Source of the DNA: an uncultured Aggregatibacter sp.
Lineage (GTDB): Bacteria > Pseudomonadota > Gammaproteobacteria > Enterobacterales > Pasteurellaceae
Reading direction: 5' to 3'
Assembly (NCBI RefSeq): GCF_901873365.1
Contig: NZ_CABFLM010000137.1
Location: 1 to 64,000, forward strand
Length of the DNA: 64,000 nucleotides
Shown: piece by piece, positions 19,273 to 27,493 of the stretch
Layout of the letters: the number at the start of each line of letters is the position of its first letter
How positions within the stretch are numbered: position 1 is the stretch's first letter
Notes under the pieces: generated by a model
The model's database searches: none
What the model saw: only the letters and a program-made list of their open reading frames with translations
What the model was told of the DNA's origin: nothing
Program-made: the position numbers and the translations under genes

Positions 19273-19872
19273 AATAAACTCCTTACATAAATCACATAAT
19301 GTCACCTTTGACATACTACAGGAGAGTGCAAGCATTAAAAAAGAAATAAAGGCTATGCCATAGATTCAAAAGTTATAAAGTGCGGTCAAAAATTCCTTGA
19401 TTTTTTCACCTCGGTTCGACATTCCACTTTGTATCTTGAATAACCTTGTGGATAACTTAGTGAAAACAGGAAACAATCTGCTTTTAAATTTTGTTGATCT
19501 CAGATTTTGCCTAGTCATAGTCGCTGTGAATTAAATTTTTAGCGTCCAATGGGATGATGCGCTCATGACGCTATTCATGTTGTTTTTTTCGTCAATGGTA
19601 CCAAAAAAATTCCCCTGTTCACCCATATTTTCACCAAGTTCAGCCAGTGATTTAGCCGCCTGTGAGTTATTCAGTATTTCTGTGGATAAAATTGTGTTTT
19701 CTCCAAGGAATAACTCGAAATAACATTTCAAAACCGAAGTTACGCTTTAAGAATTTTTAAATTTATCTTTATTTATCAATGAATTAACAACAAACCAACC
19801 TCTATTCACAAATGCCACATCAATGCCATTTTTTGCTGTCTATTTATTGCTCAATACTAATCTTGTGTAAGA
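19273..19872. other. 600-base gap without a gene I can support
   Basis: Holds an uptake sequence with its T-rich extension at about 19378-19400 and otherwise AT-rich DNA. A 66-codon frame on the minus strand (19531-19731) has no ribosome site and no recognisable domain; I do not call it. The promoter of the AhpD-like gene should be at the left end. The sequence could hold a small RNA or a decayed gene, but I see no clear structure. Confidence 0.4.
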
Positions 19873-20427
19873 CTAAAGCGCCTGTAAATATCGCGCCCAA
19901 TCAAAATACTGACCGGGATCGATTTTCCGCCCCGGCGAGACATCACAATGGCCGACAATGCGTTCTTTGGTAATTAACGGATAAGCCTGCATAATCGCCT
20001 GTGTTAAATGCTGTAAAGACGCGTATTGTTGCGTAGTAAACGGCTGCTCATTGCTTCCTTCTAATTCAATCCCAATGGCAAAATCATTGCATTTTTCCCG
20101 TCCCTCAAAACAGGAAATGCCTGCGTGCCAAGCGCGATCATGAAAATTCACATACTGGGTTATCTCGCCTGCCCGATTAATCAAGCAATGTGCCGATACC
20201 CGAAGTGCACTGATCTCGGCAAAATAAGGATGACGATGGGGATCCAATTTGCCTTGAAAAAAATCATCAATGTTACTGCCGCCAAACTGCTCCGGCGGCA
20301 GGCTGATGTAATGAATAATCAATAAAGAAATATCTTGCGGATCAGGACGCAGATCAAAATGTGGGGATATTACTTTACGCGTATTGGTCAACCAGCCTTT
20401 ATCAATTTTGAGTGTTTTTTCTGTCAT
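19873..20427 (-). CDS. ampD: AmpD, 1,6-anhydro-N-acetylmuramyl-L-alanine amidase
   Basis: Cytoplasmic zinc amidase that recycles murein by cutting anhydro-muropeptides. The amidase_2 fold is clear: IHYISLPP near residue 38 (zinc histidine), FHDRAWHAG near 90, and [15 protein letters not shown] near 156 with the remaining zinc ligands. The ATG at 20427 gives 184 residues, the normal length. The 15 extra codons of the longer frame run through an uptake sequence and a likely CRP-S site, so I treat them as non-coding. Divergent from pilA. Confidence 0.92.
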   Translation of the reverse strand: MTEKTLKIDKGWLTNTRKVISPHFDLRPDPQDISLLIIHYISLPPEQFGGSNIDDFFQGKLDPHRHPYFAEISALRVSAHCLINRAGEITQYVNFHDRAWHAGISCFEGREKCNDFAIGIELEGSNEQPFTTQQYASLQHLTQAIMQAYPLITKERIVGHCDVSPGRKIDPGQYFDWARYLQAL

Positions 20428-20441
20428 ACGAATCTTATTTC

Positions 20442-20457
20442 TGCGATCAGGATCCCA
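20442..20457 (+). promoter_or_regulatory. CRP-S-like site for the pilABCD competence operon
   Basis: TGCGATCAGGATCCCA fits the CRP-S form TGCGA-N6-TCGCA with one mismatch; CRP-S sites need both CRP and Sxy and control competence genes in Pasteurellaceae. It lies 93 bases before the pilA ATG and immediately before the ampD start. A possible -10 (TATACC) is at 20493-20498. Confidence 0.6.
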
Positions 20458-20549
20458 CAAAAGTGCGGTCAAATTTCGATGTGTTTCTCATTTATACCAA
20501 AATGCCGAGGCAAAAGAGTCTCAATTTTTATTTTATCAAGGTACTTTTT

Positions 20550-20999
20550 ATGAAAATTCAGTCAGCATTTCTCTCTATGAAATCCGTTAAAAAAGGATTT
20601 ACATTAATTGAATTAATGATCGTCATTGCAATCGTGGCTATTTTAGCCACCATCGCTATTCCATCTTATCAAAATTACACCAAAAAAGCGGCAGTTTCCG
20701 AACTGTTGCAAGCCTCTGCGCCGCTTCGTGCTGAAGTGGAGTTGTGCATTTATAACACCGGCAAAACAGAAGGTTGTAGTGGTGGGCAAAATGGCATTCA
20801 ACCCGACATAACGAATGCCACACAGAAATATGTCCAATCCACTTCGGTTAAAAACGGCGCCATCACGGTGACCGGAAAAAGCACATTAGACAATGTTACT
20901 TACACCTTAACGGCATCCGGCGGTACCTCAAATGGCGTTACATGGACGGCCTCTTGCGGCACTAACGCTGACATCTTCCCGGCAGGTTTTTGTTCATAA
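20550..20999 (+). CDS. pilA: PilA, type IV pilin
   Basis: Major subunit of the type IV pilus used in DNA uptake and twitching. A 16-residue leader ends in KKG and is followed by the conserved hydrophobic helix [20 protein letters not shown]; cleavage is between G and F with Glu at mature position 5. Two cysteine pairs (C..EGC and C..FC at the end) suggest disulfides in the head. I use the ATG at 20550, which has AAGGT seven bases upstream; the in-frame ATG at 20577 has no ribosome site. 149 residues, close to H. influenzae PilA. First gene of pilABCD; uptake DNA sequence lies upstream. Confidence 0.95.
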   Translation: MKIQSAFLSMKSVKKGFTLIELMIVIAIVAILATIAIPSYQNYTKKAAVSELLQASAPLRAEVELCIYNTGKTEGCSGGQNGIQPDITNATQKYVQSTSVKNGAITVTGKSTLDNVTYTLTASGGTSNGVTWTASCGTNADIFPAGFCS

Positions 21000-21017
21000 T
21001 CACAGGGCGGTGGCTTG

Positions 21018-22427
21018 ATGCAGCATTTGGTGGAATCTTCCTATACGATCCGTAGCCAACAAGGCGATCTATTTACGATTACGCCCGAGTTATGGCAACA
21101 AAACCAACAGCAGCAAATCGTCCTTTTGCGTTATTTGGCGCTACCATTAAAAGAAGAACCACAAAAATTATGGCTAGGGTTGGATTCCTTAGCCAACCTT
21201 GCCGCTTGTGAAGCGTTTTCCTTTTTAACAGGGAAAAATATCGAGCCGGTACTCATTGAACCTGCCGTGTTAAAAAAGGCCTTGCAGGATTTAGTGCCAC
21301 ATCAAGAAAAACTCGATGAAAATCAACCGCTCTTGTATTCTGTCACACCGCAGGAACAACAAGAACAATTCTCCGATGAACCGACGATTCAGTTGCTTAA
21401 CCAAATTTTTGAAAACGCCACAACAAAAAAGGCCTCCGATATTCATTTAGAACCGCAAGCGGATTTTTTACAAGTCCGTTTTCGTATTGACGGCGTATTG
21501 CAAGTACAAAACACCATTGCGCAGACTCTCGCCAACCGACTGATTTCCCGTTTGAAATTACTGGCCAAATTAGACATCAGTGAAACCCGCCTGCCGCAAG
21601 ACGGACGGTTTCAGTTTAAAACGACATTTTCCGATATTTTGGATTTTCGCTTATCCACGCTCGCGACGCATTTTGGCGAAAAAGCCGTATTGCGTTTACA
21701 ACAAAACCGCCCCGTGCAACTGGCCTTTAGCGAACTGGGTATGACGGAGCAACAGCAACACACATTTCGTCATGCACTCAGCCAACCGCAAGGGTTGATT
21801 TTAGTCACAGGCCCCACGGGAAGTGGCAAAAGTATTTCGTTATATACGGCATTACAATGGCTCAATACCCCCGATAAGCATATTATGACGGCAGAAGATC
21901 CCATTGAAATTCAATTGCCGGGCATTATCCAAACTCAAGTGAATCCTCAAATTGGCTTGGATTTCAGTCGTTTGTTACGCACCTTTTTGCGTCAAGATCC
22001 CGACATTATTATGTTAGGTGAAATTCGTGACGAAGAAAGTGCTGCCATGGCTTTACGGGCGGCGCAAACCGGGCATTTGGTATTATCCACGTTACATACC
22101 AATGATGCCCCTTCGGCTATCTCACGTTTACAACAACTTGGCATTCAACAACACGAAATCGACAGCAGTTTATTATTGGTGATCGCCCAACGCTTAGTGC
22201 GTAAACGATGCCCAAAGTGCGGTGGAAATGCCACGCGTTTTTGCGATTGTCATCAAGGCTACAAAGGTCGAATCGGTGTTTATCAATTCCTTCAGCCTGA
22301 TGTGTCACAAACCCAGGGTTATCAATTAGATTTTCAGAATTTATATGCCAGCGCATTAGAAAAAGTGACGTCGCAAGTGACGGATTTAGCAGAAGTACAA
22401 CGAGTATTGGGGCAACCGAATGCGTAA
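21018..22427 (+). CDS. pilB: PilB, type IV pilus extension ATPase
   Basis: Cytoplasmic secretion ATPase of the GspE/PilB family that drives pilus assembly. Walker A GPTGSGKS is at about residues 265-272, the Asp box (MTAEDPIEI) near 293, Walker B IIMLGEIRDEESA near 330, and the His box STLHTND near 356. A four-cysteine zinc motif (CPKC..CDC) follows near 400-414. 469 residues, a little shorter than the usual 560 because the N-terminal domain is reduced. The ATG at 21018 follows GGCGGTGG. Overlaps pilC by eight bases. Confidence 0.94.
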   Translation: MQHLVESSYTIRSQQGDLFTITPELWQQNQQQQIVLLRYLALPLKEEPQKLWLGLDSLANLAACEAFSFLTGKNIEPVLIEPAVLKKALQDLVPHQEKLDENQPLLYSVTPQEQQEQFSDEPTIQLLNQIFENATTKKASDIHLEPQADFLQVRFRIDGVLQVQNTIAQTLANRLISRLKLLAKLDISETRLPQDGRFQFKTTFSDILDFRLSTLATHFGEKAVLRLQQNRPVQLAFSELGMTEQQQHTFRHALSQPQGLILVTGPTGSGKSISLYTALQWLNTPDKHIMTAEDPIEIQLPGIIQTQVNPQIGLDFSRLLRTFLRQDPDIIMLGEIRDEESAAMALRAAQTGHLVLSTLHTNDAPSAISRLQQLGIQQHEIDSSLLLVIAQRLVRKRCPKCGGNATRFCDCHQGYKGRIGVYQFLQPDVSQTQGYQLDFQNLYASALEKVTSQVTDLAEVQRVLGQPNA

Positions 22428-23658
22428 ATTGAAATTATTCAAATGGCGTGGAATCAACCGCTTACAGCAAAAGCAGAAAGGCACTATCGTGGCGGAAAGC
22501 GCCGTGATGGCACAACAACAGCTGATGTCACGCGGTTTACAACACATTAAACTGCAACAAAATTGGCAATTAAACAGCAAGCCTAAAAACGCCGAAGTCT
22601 GTGCGTTGCTTTCTCAGTTGGCGACCTTATTACAAGCGGCAGTTCCGTTAAAAAATAGTCTGCAAATTTTGTTACAACAATGCACTAATATTGCGCTAAA
22701 CGCTTGGTTGCGCCAACTTTTAAAGGATATTGAAAGCGGTTTGGCCTTTTCCCAAGCCTTAGAAAAACAAACTGTAGAAAAACAAAATCAATATTTGACC
22801 TATCAAGATCGCCAATTGATTAAAGTCGGTGAAATGACGGGCAAGTTACCCACCGTATGCCATGAAATCGCGCAACACAAACAGCAGGCATTGGCGTTAC
22901 AACGCAAGATTCGAAAAATTCTGCTTTACCCGGTATTAGTGCTTGGCATATCGCTGATTTTAACCGCACTTTTACTGCTTTTTATCGTGCCGCAATTCGC
23001 CGAGATGTATGACAACAGTAGCGCGCAACTCCCGACTTTCACCCAGGTGCTACTCACACTGTCGCAAGGATTACAGGATTATTGGCTGCATCTGTTAATT
23101 TGTATTACGTTGACTATTCTGTTTATTCGCGCCCGCTTGAAACACTCCCCTTGGTTTAATCGGCAAAAAAGTCGATTCATCAATGCCATGCCTGTGTTGA
23201 ATCGCATCGTGCAACTTTCCCGTTTGGTGGGATTTAGCCGCAGTTTATTTTTAATGTTACAGGCAGGCGTGCCGCTGAATCAGGCTTTGCAGTCGTTTCT
23301 GCCACAAAATCCAAGTTGGCAAAGATCGCCAAACGTGCAAGGCGATTGGCTGTTAATCGAAGAAGTGCAATCCATTTTACACTGGCTACAACAAGGTTAT
23401 GCCTTCTCCGCCAGTGTGAGCGGTCATATTTTTCCGTTGGCGGCACAACAAATGCTACAAGTGGGCGAACAAAGTGGTCAGCTCCCCAAAATGTTGCAAT
23501 TTATCGCCAACGACCATCAACAACAATTGGACTATCAGATCGATCTGCTGTCACAAATGCTGGAGCCGCTGTTGATGGTCATTATCGGTGGGCTTATCGG
23601 CTTAATTATGCTCGGAATGTATTTGCCGATTTTCAATATGGGCGCGTTAGTGCAATGA
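22420..23658 (+). CDS. pilC: PilC, inner-membrane platform protein of the type IV pilus
   Basis: Polytopic GspF/PilC-family protein, 412 residues with two homologous cytoplasmic domains and three hydrophobic helices (about 170-195, 218-235, 380-402). It couples PilB to pilin polymerisation. The motif QLIKVGEMTGKLP near residue 130 and its repeat MLQVGEQSGQLP near 345 mark the two domain copies. Overlaps pilB at its start and pilD at its stop. Confidence 0.94.
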   Translation: MRKLKLFKWRGINRLQQKQKGTIVAESAVMAQQQLMSRGLQHIKLQQNWQLNSKPKNAEVCALLSQLATLLQAAVPLKNSLQILLQQCTNIALNAWLRQLLKDIESGLAFSQALEKQTVEKQNQYLTYQDRQLIKVGEMTGKLPTVCHEIAQHKQQALALQRKIRKILLYPVLVLGISLILTALLLLFIVPQFAEMYDNSSAQLPTFTQVLLTLSQGLQDYWLHLLICITLTILFIRARLKHSPWFNRQKSRFINAMPVLNRIVQLSRLVGFSRSLFLMLQAGVPLNQALQSFLPQNPSWQRSPNVQGDWLLIEEVQSILHWLQQGYAFSASVSGHIFPLAAQQMLQVGEQSGQLPKMLQFIANDHQQQLDYQIDLLSQMLEPLLMVIIGGLIGLIMLGMYLPIFNMGALVQ

Positions 23659-24347
23659 TAGGCATCGCATTTGTCTTCACTGGCTGGCTTATAGGGCGCG
23701 TGATTTATGGCTATGTGCATCGCTTCGCCTTCCGTTTAAGCCAAGAAATTCATGCCGCCTATATTGAAATTTACCCAAAAAACCCACCGCACTTTGCGCC
23801 GGAGAAATCCATATTGACGCCCATGAAAAGCAAGATTTCCCAACCTTATTACTGCCTCTTTTTTGCCTTGTTATTTGCCCTTTGCTATTGGCTAAACGAA
23901 GACATCTTCACGGCAATATGTTGGGCGTGTTTTTGTAGTTTATTATTCGCCATCTCGGTGGTGGATGGGTATTACCGCTTAATTTCTCCCGCCCTGTGCC
24001 AAAACCTGTTTGCCCTCGGATTAGGCGCAGCCTATTGGCAAATTACGCCCCTTACACTGGAACAAAGCTTACAAAGTGCGGTCATTTTTTTCGGTGTTTT
24101 TTCTCTTATCTACTACGGCGCCAAAGGGTATTACAAACAAGAAGCCTTCGGGCGTGGCGATTGCTGGCTCGCCTTGGGATTAGGCACGTTTTTCTCTTAT
24201 GAGCAATTACCTGCCTTTTTATTACTTGCCTGCCTTTCGGGCTTGGTTTATGCGCTTTATGGCAAGCTAAGCAAACGCCACTTAACGACCATTCCTTTCG
24301 GTCCGTTTCTTTCCTTGTCCGGCGTACTGTGTCGGTTGCTTAATTGA
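23655..24347 (+). CDS. pilD: PilD, short prepilin peptidase
   Basis: Aspartic prepilin peptidase (family A24) that removes the PilA leader. The ATG at 23655 overlaps the pilC stop (ATGA), giving 230 residues; the frame is open far upstream inside pilC but that is a shadow. Both catalytic aspartates are visible: VVDGYYRLIS (about Asp103) and the GxGD motif FGRGDCW (about Asp168). Several hydrophobic helices. It lacks the N-terminal cytoplasmic domain with the four zinc cysteines found in longer PilD proteins, so it may lack the methyltransferase activity. Confidence 0.92.
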   Translation: MIGIAFVFTGWLIGRVIYGYVHRFAFRLSQEIHAAYIEIYPKNPPHFAPEKSILTPMKSKISQPYYCLFFALLFALCYWLNEDIFTAICWACFCSLLFAISVVDGYYRLISPALCQNLFALGLGAAYWQITPLTLEQSLQSAVIFFGVFSLIYYGAKGYYKQEAFGRGDCWLALGLGTFFSYEQLPAFLLLACLSGLVYALYGKLSKRHLTTIPFGPFLSLSGVLCRLLN

Positions 24348-24381
24348 AGCCATGGCCTTATGATCTACACATTCTCAATAG

Positions 24382-25224
<843 letters not shown>

Positions 25225-25225
<1 letters not shown>

Positions 25226-25491
25226 TGCAAATTCAACATGAAGAAAATCACGCGCAAGGCGCCTTTTTTATTTTAGATGATCAACAACAACGCGTTGCGG
25301 AGTTAACCTATTATTTTATCGATGAAAAAACGATTAATGCCAATCATACTTATGTGTCCGAAACCTTGCGCGGACAAGGTGTGGCGGATAAGTTATATCA
25401 AGCGTTGGTCGCTTTTATTCAAGAAAATCAACTGAAATTAGTGCCAAGCTGCAGTTATATTGCAAAAAAATGGCAGCGGGATAACCCGTAA
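25225..25491 (+). CDS. Small GNAT-like N-acetyltransferase (YjdJ/NATD1 type)
   Basis: 88-residue protein with the minimal Gcn5-like fold of the YjdJ/NATD1 group: a strand pair around RVAELTYYFIDEKTINANHTYV and the acetyl-CoA loop LRGQGVADKLYQAL near residue 52, ending in the VPSCSYIAKKWQRD signature. Substrate unknown. The ATG at 25225 overlaps the yacG stop, so it is the last gene of the coaE operon. Confidence 0.85.
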
Positions 25492-25562
25492 GATTGAGAT
25501 TCTAATATTATCTTGTTAAAATCTATCGCACTTTATGTGCAAACATAAATTGTTCGGATGAA

Positions 25563-25757
25563 GGTAGCTGGAGAGCGGGGAATTGACCCCACGCCGACGA
25601 GGTAAAATCTTTCAGGCGCGATGGCAGGGACTGTTACTGGACGAACCCTTGGAGAGATCCGTGTGCAACATTTAGCACTCACGGACGCCGAAGGCGCAAA
25701 GAAGCCATAAAAAAGGCTTTTCAAACGCTCAGGCAAAAGGACAGGGGCAGAAGATTT
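25563..25757 (+). ncRNA. Tandem glycine riboswitch
   Basis: Two consecutive glycine aptamers precede the AGCS transporter. The first runs from GCTGGAGAG (25567) to ACTGGACG (about 25650); the second starts with CTTGGAGAG (about 25655) and ends with AGGACAGGGG (about 25748). Each has the GGAGAG start, the G/C-rich arms and the GGCAGGGACTG or CAGGCAAAAGGACAG closing core. Binding of glycine would control expression of the symporter, an arrangement known in related bacteria. Confidence 0.9.
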
Positions 25758-25857
25758 CGGTTGGTATAACGCAATTTCATTGTGTTATTTTCTATTTTAT
25801 CTATCCGCAAAATTCTTTTCGCCTCCTTGTAATCAGGTTATTTACGAGGAACCTCAA

Positions 25858-27231
25858 ATGTCATTAGAAGACGTTTTATCTGCAATCAACACTTTCGTGT
25901 GGGGTCCGCCCCTCCTTATTTTATTAGCCGGCACGGGATTATATTTAACGCTGCGGCTGGGTTTCATTCAAATCACACAGTTACCGCGCGCATTGCGTTA
26001 TTTATTCAAGCGAGATTCCGGTCTTCAGCAAAAAGGAGATGTGTCCTCTTTTGCCGCCTTGTGTACCGCCCTTGCCGCTACCATTGGTACGGGAAATATC
26101 GTGGGGGTTGCCACAGCCGTGCAAGCCGGTGGTCCAGGCGCCATTTTCTGGATGTGGTTGGTCGCATTACTCGGTATGGCAACCAAATATGCGGAATGTT
26201 TACTGGCGGTGAAATATCGCGTGCGTGATAAAAACGGCTTTATGGCAGGCGGTCCGATGTATTACATTGAACGTGGTCTCGGCTTAGGCTGGTTAGCCAA
26301 ATTATTTGCCATCTTCGGCGTATTGGTGGCTTTTTTCGGCATCGGCACCTTCCCGCAAGTGAATGCGATTACGCAAGCCATGAACGACACCTTCAGCGTG
26401 CCGATAGAAATGACCGCTGCTATCATTACCTTGCTTGTTGGGTTAATCATTCTTGGTGGTGTAAAGCGCATTGCGTTGGTGTCATCTTACATCGTCCCCT
26501 TTATGGCGGTATTTTATGTGGCGACATCCCTCATCATCATTTTATTAAATTTAGATAAAATTCCGACCGCACTTGGCCTGATTTTACACAGTGCCTTTAA
26601 CCCTGAGGCTGCATTGGGCGGTGCTCTGGGTTTCACGGTAATGAAAGCCATTCAGTCAGGCGTGGCGCGAGGGATTTTCTCCAATGAATCCGGCTTGGGA
26701 AGCGCACCGATCGCCGCTGCTGCCGCGCAAACTAAAGAACCGGTGCGTCAAGGGCTAATTTCTATGACAGGGACGTTCCTTGATACCATCATCGTCTGCA
26801 CTATGACGGGAATCGTATTAGTGCTTACCGGCGCATGGCAGGCGCCGGGCATGGCGGGTGCTGCGGTGACGAACTATGCTTTCTCACAAGGGTTAGGATC
26901 CTCTATCGGTGCGACCATTGTTACCGTTGGCTTATTGTTCTTCGCCTTTACCACGATTCTAGGCTGGTGTTATTACGGTGAACGCTGTTTTGTATATTTA
27001 GTCGGCATCAAAGGCATTAAGCTCTATCGTATAGCATTTATCATTTTAGTCGGCTGCGGTTCATTCATTCACTTAAACTTAATTTGGATTTTAGCAGACA
27101 TTGTGAACGGCTTAATGGCGATTCCTAATCTAATCGCCTTAATCGGGTTGCGAAACGTGATTATTGAAGAAACCAAAGATTACTTTGCTCGTTTGAATAC
27201 CCATAAATCCGATCTTGACGGTATGGCGTAA
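25858..27231 (+). CDS. Sodium:alanine/glycine symporter (AGCS family)
   Basis: Na+-coupled amino acid carrier, 457 residues with about ten hydrophobic helices. The AGCS signature is present (GPGAIFWMWLVALLGMATKY near residue 95, and IFSNESGLGSAPIAAAAAQT near 278). The ATG at 25858 follows AGGAACCTCAA; an upstream in-frame extension into the riboswitch is not used. The tandem glycine riboswitch implies that glycine is a relevant substrate, possibly for use as carbon source or for export of excess. A strong terminator follows. Confidence 0.92.
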   Translation: MSLEDVLSAINTFVWGPPLLILLAGTGLYLTLRLGFIQITQLPRALRYLFKRDSGLQQKGDVSSFAALCTALAATIGTGNIVGVATAVQAGGPGAIFWMWLVALLGMATKYAECLLAVKYRVRDKNGFMAGGPMYYIERGLGLGWLAKLFAIFGVLVAFFGIGTFPQVNAITQAMNDTFSVPIEMTAAIITLLVGLIILGGVKRIALVSSYIVPFMAVFYVATSLIIILLNLDKIPTALGLILHSAFNPEAALGGALGFTVMKAIQSGVARGIFSNESGLGSAPIAAAAAQTKEPVRQGLISMTGTFLDTIIVCTMTGIVLVLTGAWQAPGMAGAAVTNYAFSQGLGSSIGATIVTVGLLFFAFTTILGWCYYGERCFVYLVGIKGIKLYRIAFIILVGCGSFIHLNLIWILADIVNGLMAIPNLIALIGLRNVIIEETKDYFARLNTHKSDLDGMA

Positions 27232-27235
27232 AGAC

Positions 27236-27265
27236 AAAAAAGCGGGGCTGAAAGCCCCGTTTTTT
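27236..27265 (+). terminator. Rho-independent terminator of the AGCS symporter gene
   Basis: CGGGGCT-GAA-AGCCCCG, seven GC-rich pairs with a three-base loop, followed by six T. The A-run on the other side lets it also serve ynbE, which ends 20 bases away on the minus strand. Confidence 0.92.
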
Positions 27266-27283
27266 ATGATACCTTGCGGTGTT

Positions 27284-27493
27284 TTATTTAGACTTGCGTT
27301 TAGCCGCCTCTGCCGCCGCTTTGGTTTTTTCATCCATTTTGACGCTGATATTATGATCTACCACCACATTCATATTAATGGTGATGCCCTCTTTAGGGGT
27401 TTCTAATTGAATGGTCGGATTACAACCGGAAAGCAGGAGAGAAACGGCAAGCAAGCCCCAAAAGTGCGGTGATTTTTTCAGATGTTTTTTCAT
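27284..27493 (-). CDS. ynbE: YnbE-family outer-membrane lipoprotein
   Basis: 69-residue lipoprotein with lipobox LLLSGC near residue 24 and the YnbE hallmark NPTIQLETPKEGITINMN directly after it; the C-terminus is lysine-rich. In E. coli YnbE multimerises in the periplasm and links to YdbH to form an envelope-spanning bridge for phospholipid transport. Its ATG overlaps the ydbH stop by four bases. The third partner gene ydbL, usually next, is absent here. Confidence 0.85.
   Translation of the reverse strand: MKKHLKKSPHFWGLLAVSLLLSGCNPTIQLETPKEGITINMNVVVDHNISVKMDEKTKAAAEAAKRKSK

Noticed and set aside
19531..19731. 66-codon minus-strand frame between the AhpD-like gene and ampD
   Set aside because: No ribosome site, no recognisable domain, and it lies in AT-rich DNA; not enough to call a gene.
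20428..20472. Longer AmpD start
   Set aside because: The 15 extra codons run through an uptake sequence and the CRP-S-like site, and the shorter form matches the family length.
23316..23654. N-terminal extension of PilD inside pilC
   Set aside because: The frame is open but arginine-rich and unlike any peptidase domain; the ATG overlapping the pilC stop gives the normal protein.
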